From the NCBI GenBank assembly GCA_038321235.1, contig JBBQEU010000103.1:1-10944 (forward strand): 10,944 nucleotides of DNA. Direction: 5' to 3'. Each line of letters starts with the position of its first letter. Within the stretch, counting starts at the first letter, position 1. The position numbers and the translations under genes are program-made. This document shows positions 6,602 to 10,944 of the stretch, piece after piece. Below the pieces are notes generated by a model. It made no database searches. It was not told the DNA's origin and saw only the letters and a program-made list of their open reading frames with translations. The DNA is from Sva-07 sp038321235 (lineage in GTDB: Bacteria; Actinomycetota; Acidimicrobiia; Acidimicrobiales; Ilumatobacteraceae).

Positions 6602-9139
6602 TCAGGCGGTGATCGTGATACGGATGCGGGCGTGTTCGGCCTCGGCCGACGAGGAGATCACCAGGTCGTAGTCTCCGGGCTCGACGAGCCACGCAGCGGT
6701 GGTGGTATCCCAGTGGTGGAACGCGTCGGGACCGAACTCGAGGGTCGCCTCGGCGCTCGCGCCGGCGGCCACGACCAACTTGGTCCACGACTTCAGCTCC
6801 TTCGGCGGGCGCACAGCAGATGGCGTGACCGGCGCAACATAACCCTGCACCACCACGGTGGCGTCGCGGTCGCTGGTGGCGGTGACTGGCATCGTGACGG
6901 TCACGCCAGTGCCGACAGCAACCGCTGTCGCCGTCGACGTCGGTTCTCCCCACTCGGCAGTGCCGAAGCTCAGGCCGTGCCCGAACGGGAACCGGGTGCA
7001 GAGCGATCGGGCGTCGTAGCCCCGATAGCCCACGAACAGGCCCTCGCCGTAGCGCTGCGTGCCCGCACCCGTGCTGTCGTGGTCGGGTCGGTGGTGCAGA
7101 TACGCCGGATGATCGGCGAGTCGCTTCGGGATCGTCGTCGGCAGGCGACCACCGGGATCGACCACCCCGAGCAGCACGTCGACGAGTGCCTCGGCCTGCT
7201 CCTGACCGGCGAAGAACGACGTGAGGATGGCAGGCGCCGCACCCGGATCGTCGGGGTCGGCCCAGTCCATCGTGACCGGCGAGCCGGCGTTGACGATCAC
7301 CGCCGTGTTCGGATTGGCGGCCACGACCCGACGGACGAGTTCGTCCTGGCGGCCCGGCAGATCCATCGTGGTGCGGTCGTGGCCCTCGGTCTCCCACTCG
7401 TCGTTCGTGCCGACCATCACCACGACAGCGTCGGCGTCGGCTGCCGCGGCGACGGCACGGTCCAACAGATCGGCGGGCTCGGGCGGGCGAATCCCGACTC
7501 GGATCGCTGCGAACCCGTTGCCCGCTTCGGTGGCGAAACCGATGTGTAACGGCACGGCAACGTTGGCTGTGCACTCGATCGTGTGGGTCACCTCGATGCT
7601 GCCGTACCCGAAGAACTCCTCACTGCGCGGCAGGGTCATGTCGTGATCGGCGAGCACCTCGGTGAGCCCGCTGCCGGTGTCGACGGCGACAGCCATCGGT
7701 CCGGTGGTCACGACCCCGATGGTGTGCGGGCCGTCGGCGTCGGGGATGAACGACCCTTCGATCCGGGCCGAGAACTTGCGTGGGTCGACGCCTTCGGGCA
7801 CGGAGCCGAAGAAGCGCACGAGGGTGCTCGACGTCGACTGTTCGAGCACTGCGTCGCCGGTCCAGTCGCTGCCGTTGACATACGACACCGTGAGACCGCG
7901 CTCGCCGGCCGGGCTGACGAGCTGGCCCTTGCGGACCACGGGTGTGAGGCGGTCGATGCGCACGCCCACTTCGTAGACGACCTCCGCGTCGGTGGCGGTG
8001 CCAGGGCCGATCCGATCGGTGATCGCTGCCAGCAGCGTGCGGTGCCCCAACGGGGTGAGGCTTGCCGAGCCGCCACCCATGCACCGGTCGATGTCGGCAT
8101 TCGGACCGATCACCGCGACGCGGCGAAGCGTCGATGCATCGATCGGGAGGACGGGCGCCGGGGTGTCGCTCCGGGCGATCGGCTCGTTGCGCAGCAGCAC
8201 CGTGCCGGCGACCGCTGCCCGTCGGGTGAGCGCCCGCTCGGTCGGGTCGTCGACCGACTGCTCGTCGCCGCCCGTCGGGCGTTCGTCGGCGCGGGTGCGA
8301 TTCGCGAGGAGGAGGAGGTCGCGCACCAGAGCGTCGACCTGTGTCTCGTCGACCTCGCCGGCTTCGACGGCGGCGGCCAGTTTGTCGCCGTAGATCCGCA
8401 CCGGACCCGGCATTTCGAGGCTGAGCCCGGCGTTCGCGGCCGTCGCTGCGTCGTGGACGCCGTACCAGTCGGACACGACGAACCCGTCGAAGCCCCACTC
8501 GTCGCGCAGGATGTCGGTGAGGAGCCGTCGGTTCTGCGCGACGTGTTCGCCGGCCACCTTGTTGTACGAACTCATGATGCCCCAAGGGCTGGACTCCTTC
8601 ACAGCGCGTTCGAACGGGCGCAGGTAGAGCTCGCGCAACGTGCGCTCGTCGACGTCGACGTCGACCGTCATGCGCTCGATCTCGGTGTCGTTGGCCACGA
8701 AGTGCTTGACCGTCACGGCGACGTCGTGCGACTGGACGCCACGGACGTAGGCGCTCGCGAGCACACCGGTCAGTTCCGGGTCTTCGCTGTAGCACTCGAA
8801 GGTTCGCCCGCCGACCGGTGTGCGATGCAGGTTCACTGTCGGTCCGAGCACGATGTGGGCACCCTTGCGGACGGCCTCTTTGCCGATCAGCGATCCGATC
8901 TCACCAACGAGATCGGAGTCCCAGGTGGCGCCGAGGGTGATTCCTGACGGGACCACCACTCCGGGTGTCCCGGCGCCGCCGTGCCCCTCGCCGCGCACGC
9001 CGTTGGGGCCGTCGGACATCTTCAGCTGCGGAACGCCCGCCTCGGGAAATGCGTGAGTGCGCCAGGTGGACTGGCCGGCAACCAGGTGACACTTGGCGTC
9101 GAGTGAGAGTGCGGCCAACGCCGCGTCGATGTCGATCAC
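6602..9139 (-). CDS. Glycoside hydrolase family 3 beta-glucosidase with PA14 insert
   Basis: This 845-residue GH3 enzyme removes terminal beta-linked glucose (or a related sugar) from glycosides with retention of configuration. Landmarks in order are MSDGPNGVRG (41-50, substrate-binding Asp43), GGRTFECYSEDP (110-121), VKHFVAND (144-151), and GFVVSDWYG (219-227) with the nucleophile Asp224. A PA14-like insert spans roughly 410-555. EWETEGHDR (581-589) holds the likely acid/base, probably Glu585. GLFVGYRGYD and RFPFGHGLS (700-724) precede a C-terminal fibronectin-III-like domain. Domain order is that of the KmBglI-type beta-glucosidases. There is no signal peptide, so it is probably cytosolic. 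The GTG at 9139 is the start; the hairpin at 9158-9230 lies 18 bases upstream. Natural substrate is unknown: plant-type glucosides, cello-oligosaccharides or a glucosylated cofactor are all possible. Confidence 0.88.
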   Translation of the reverse strand: MIDIDAALAALSLDAKCHLVAGQSTWRTHAFPEAGVPQLKMSDGPNGVRGEGHGGAGTPGVVVPSGITLGATWDSDLVGEIGSLIGKEAVRKGAHIVLGPTVNLHRTPVGGRTFECYSEDPELTGVLASAYVRGVQSHDVAVTVKHFVANDTEIERMTVDVDVDERTLRELYLRPFERAVKESSPWGIMSSYNKVAGEHVAQNRRLLTDILRDEWGFDGFVVSDWYGVHDAATAANAGLSLEMPGPVRIYGDKLAAAVEAGEVDETQVDALVRDLLLLANRTRADERPTGGDEQSVDDPTERALTRRAAVAGTVLLRNEPIARSDTPAPVLPIDASTLRRVAVIGPNADIDRCMGGGSASLTPLGHRTLLAAITDRIGPGTATDAEVVYEVGVRIDRLTPVVRKGQLVSPAGERGLTVSYVNGSDWTGDAVLEQSTSSTLVRFFGSVPEGVDPRKFSARIEGSFIPDADGPHTIGVVTTGPMAVAVDTGSGLTEVLADHDMTLPRSEEFFGYGSIEVTHTIECTANVAVPLHIGFATEAGNGFAAIRVGIRPPEPADLLDRAVAAAADADAVVVMVGTNDEWETEGHDRTTMDLPGRQDELVRRVVAANPNTAVIVNAGSPVTMDWADPDDPGAAPAILTSFFAGQEQAEALVDVLLGVVDPGGRLPTTIPKRLADHPAYLHHRPDHDSTGAGTQRYGEGLFVGYRGYDARSLCTRFPFGHGLSFGTAEWGEPTSTATAVAVGTGVTVTMPVTATSDRDATVVVQGYVAPVTPSAVRPPKELKSWTKLVVAAGASAEATLEFGPDAFHHWDTTTAAWLVEPGDYDLVISSSAEAEHARIRITITA

Positions 9140-9157
9140 CCGCCCGATTGTTACAGG

Positions 9158-9230
9158 GATTACATCAGGGGTCAGACCCGCGAGGTAATCCGCCGACGAT
9201 TACATCGCGGGTCTGACCCCTGATGTAATC
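9158..9230. repeat. Pair of REP-like palindromes forming a 32-base inverted repeat
   Basis: Arms at 9158-9189 and 9199-9230 are reverse complements over 32 bases with one mismatch, separated by 9 bases. Each arm is itself a palindrome: the right unit (9198-9230) has GATTACATC and GATGTAATC at its ends around a GGGTCTGACCC core, and the left unit (9158-9190) is the inverted, slightly decayed copy. The outer edge overlaps the stop codon of the FadH/OYE gene (9229-9231). It could end that transcript. The GGGTCTGACCC core resembles those of dispersed repetitive palindromes, but copies elsewhere in the genome cannot be seen from here. Confidence 0.75.
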
Positions 9231-10944
9231 AGACGCTGGCGCCGGCGCGTTCGCCTTCGACGACGGCGGCGTGGGCGCGGCGGGGGGCCACACAGTCGCC
9301 GACACGCTCGACGCTGACACCAGCGGTCTTGAGGTCGTGGTAGAGCCACTCGACCGGATTGGCGTGCACGGCGAGCACCACCCAATCGGGCGTACGGGTC
9401 ACCATGGTGCCGGTCGGGTGGTGCAGCAGATTCAACGTGCGGCCCTCCATGCCCATCGGCACGAGATCAGTGGTCTGCACGATCCCCTTCTCGCCGGCAC
9501 GGATCCACCAGTTCTCCATGTCGAGTGTGATGCCGAGGTCCTGGCCGACGACCATGCCGTTGGTGATCACCTCGACGTTGCAGCCGCGGTCGGCGAGCAC
9601 CTCAGCGGTCGAGGTGGCGTGATGGAAGCCGATCTCGTCGATCACCACCGCGTCGCCGAACGGCTGTACCGACCCGTCGAGTACCTGGCGGATGTCGACG
9701 ACGTTGTCGGCGTCGCCCGGCACCCAGTAGGGCAGGGCGGCTTCTGCGCCGGTGGCGACGATCACGTGGTCGGGCTGCTTCTCGTCGACAAGGCCAGGCC
9801 ACACGCCGATGCCGTACTCGAACTCGACGCCGAGGCGCCGACACTCGGTGAGCTGGTTGCGGATCATGTCGCCGAACTCGGCCCGGTTCGGCACCGACGC
9901 GGCGAGACGCACCTGCCCGCCGGCCTGCGGCTCCTTTTCGTACACGGTCACCGCGTGGCCCTTGCGGCGTGCGGCGATCGCCGCCTGCAACCCGGCGGGT
10001 CCGGCGCCGACGACCAACACCGACTTCGGCTTTGACGTGAGCTGCACGCACCCGACAACTTCGGATTCGCGGCCGGTGCGGGGGTTCTCGATGCAGCCGA
10101 GCCAGCGGTTGAGGCCCATCCGGCCCACGCACTCCTGGTTGCACGACAGGCACAGCCGGGTCTCGTCGGTGGACCCGGCTCGGGCCTTGGCCACGAAGTC
10201 GGCGTCGGCGATCTGACCGCGCACGACCCCGACGAGATCGCAATGGCCTTCCGACAGTGCCCGCTCGGCCTGCAACGGATCCTTGAACCGGCCGACGCCG
10301 ACCACCGGTAGATCTACTGCCTTGCGGATCGCCGAGGGGATGAACATCGCGTAGCCCGGCGGGATGTGCATCGATGCTTCGATCATGAACAGGCTCGCCG
10401 TGGCCACGCCGATCGAGGTGTTGATGTAGTCGACCTGGCCGGTGGCCTCGACGATCTCGGAGATGCGTACAGCGTCGTCGATGGTGGTGCCGTTCTCGAT
10501 CAGTTCGTCGCCGCAGATGCGCACGCCGAGCGCCATCCCGCGTCCGATCTCCTTGCGCACGGCACGCACGATCTCGACGAGCAGCCGGGCCCGGTTCTCG
10601 AGCGAGCCGCCGTAGTCGTCGGTGCGGAAGTTGGTGGCAGGGGAGAGGAAGCCGCGCACGATGGAGCTGTGCGAGCACTGCAGCTCGACGCCGTCGAAGC
10701 CGCCCTCTGCGCAGTGCTCGGCAACCAGCGCGTAGCCGGCGATGATCTCGTCGATCTCGGCTTGGTCGACGGCCTTGGGCACCTCGCGGAACAATGGGTC
10801 GGCGACCGCCGACGGCGCCCAGATGGGCAACCGCGAATACATCGACGATGCCTGCCCGCCGTTGTGGTTGATCTGGGCGAAGATCGGCACCCGGTGGCGA
10901 TGGACCGCGTCGGTGATCTTGCGGTAGCCGGGGATGACGTCGCG
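9229..10944 (-). CDS. FadH/Old-Yellow-Enzyme family oxidoreductase, mycofactocin-associated type (5' end outside window)
   Basis: The last 571 residues of a protein like 2,4-dienoyl-CoA reductase FadH are present. Roughly 70-100 N-terminal residues lie beyond the right edge. The frame is open from 10944; residues are numbered from there. It combines an FMN TIM barrel, a 4Fe-4S cluster and an FAD/NAD(P)H module and reduces activated double bonds. FAQINHNGGQ (22-31) and FLSPATNFRTDDYGGSLENR (99-118) belong to the barrel. Cysteines at 265, 268, 272 and 284 (CLSCNQEC then GC) form the cluster motif. VLVVGAGPAGLQAAIAA (309-325) is the FAD fold, with VYEKEPQAGGQ after it. VVIDEIGFHHATSTAEVLA marks the second dinucleotide domain. 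Two FadH/OYE families are known to accompany mycofactocin loci; I cannot decide which one this is. The substrate is unknown. It ends at the palindrome pair, apart from the downstream run. Confidence 0.85.
   Translation of the reverse strand, partial: RDVIPGYRKITDAVHRHRVPIFAQINHNGGQASSMYSRLPIWAPSAVADPLFREVPKAVDQAEIDEIIAGYALVAEHCAEGGFDGVELQCSHSSIVRGFLSPATNFRTDDYGGSLENRARLLVEIVRAVRKEIGRGMALGVRICGDELIENGTTIDDAVRISEIVEATGQVDYINTSIGVATASLFMIEASMHIPPGYAMFIPSAIRKAVDLPVVGVGRFKDPLQAERALSEGHCDLVGVVRGQIADADFVAKARAGSTDETRLCLSCNQECVGRMGLNRWLGCIENPRTGRESEVVGCVQLTSKPKSVLVVGAGPAGLQAAIAARRKGHAVTVYEKEPQAGGQVRLAASVPNRAEFGDMIRNQLTECRRLGVEFEYGIGVWPGLVDEKQPDHVIVATGAEAALPYWVPGDADNVVDIRQVLDGSVQPFGDAVVIDEIGFHHATSTAEVLADRGCNVEVITNGMVVGQDLGITLDMENWWIRAGEKGIVQTTDLVPMGMEGRTLNLLHHPTGTMVTRTPDWVVLAVHANPVEWLYHDLKTAGVSVERVGDCVAPRRAHAAVVEGERAGASV

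Noticed and set aside
7583..8947. Plus-strand open frame of 454 codons within the GH3 gene
   Set aside because: It is the mirror of the GH3 coding frame; the GH3 motifs on the minus strand are unambiguous.
9656..9720. Missing GxGxxG in the second dinucleotide domain of the FadH/OYE protein as a sign of inactivity
   Set aside because: The VVIDEIG-type motif without the classic glycine triplet is common in this family of flavoenzymes, so it does not indicate damage.

Overview
The window is GC-rich, and all nine recognisable genes lie on the minus strand, so gene order is read from right to left. The content suggests an actinobacterium: mycofactocin maturation genes (mftE, mftF), an electron-transfer-flavoprotein set of the mycofactocin-associated type, and a mycofactocin-type FadH/OYE flavoenzyme. 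GTG starts are common and every gene ends in TGA. An Acidimicrobiia (Ilumatobacter-like) host is my best guess, but it is an inference that no sequence marker here proves.

Layout in the direction of transcription. (1) 10944-9229: a FadH/Old-Yellow-Enzyme oxidoreductase with its 5' end outside the window. (2) 9158-9230: two back-to-back REP-like palindromes that form one long hairpin. (3) 9139-6602: an 845-residue GH3 beta-glucosidase with a PA14 insert. (4) 6551-6593: a strong hairpin, probably the GH3 terminator. (5) 6500-417: a compact seven-gene run of DedA membrane protein, etfA, fixC-like ETF:quinone oxidoreductase, fixX-like ferredoxin, etfB, mftE and mftF. The first four are joined by three 4-base overlaps and the rest are 1-20 bases apart. 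(6) 416-1: no supported gene.

How the genes fit together. MftE is the peptidase that matures the mycofactocin precursor, and MftF attaches glucose units to the product. The mature cofactor carries electrons taken from alcohols by dedicated dehydrogenases. ETF alpha/beta with FixC/FixX form a standard route from flavoproteins to quinone. Their linkage to mftEF suggests that this organism reoxidises mycofactocin through an ETF-quinone route, in place of or alongside the MftG route known from mycobacteria. The precursor and early maturation genes (mftA, B, C, D) are not in this window. The cytosolic beta-glucosidase next to this run could act on the beta-glucan tail of mycofactocin, but that link is only by proximity.

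The most striking feature is a single in-frame TAA in the middle of etfA (5263-5265), exactly between the N-terminal domain and the FAD domain. Both flanking parts are intact and in the same frame, and one base change restores a normal 315-residue ETF alpha. It is either a sequencing error, a fresh nonsense mutation, or a site of readthrough.
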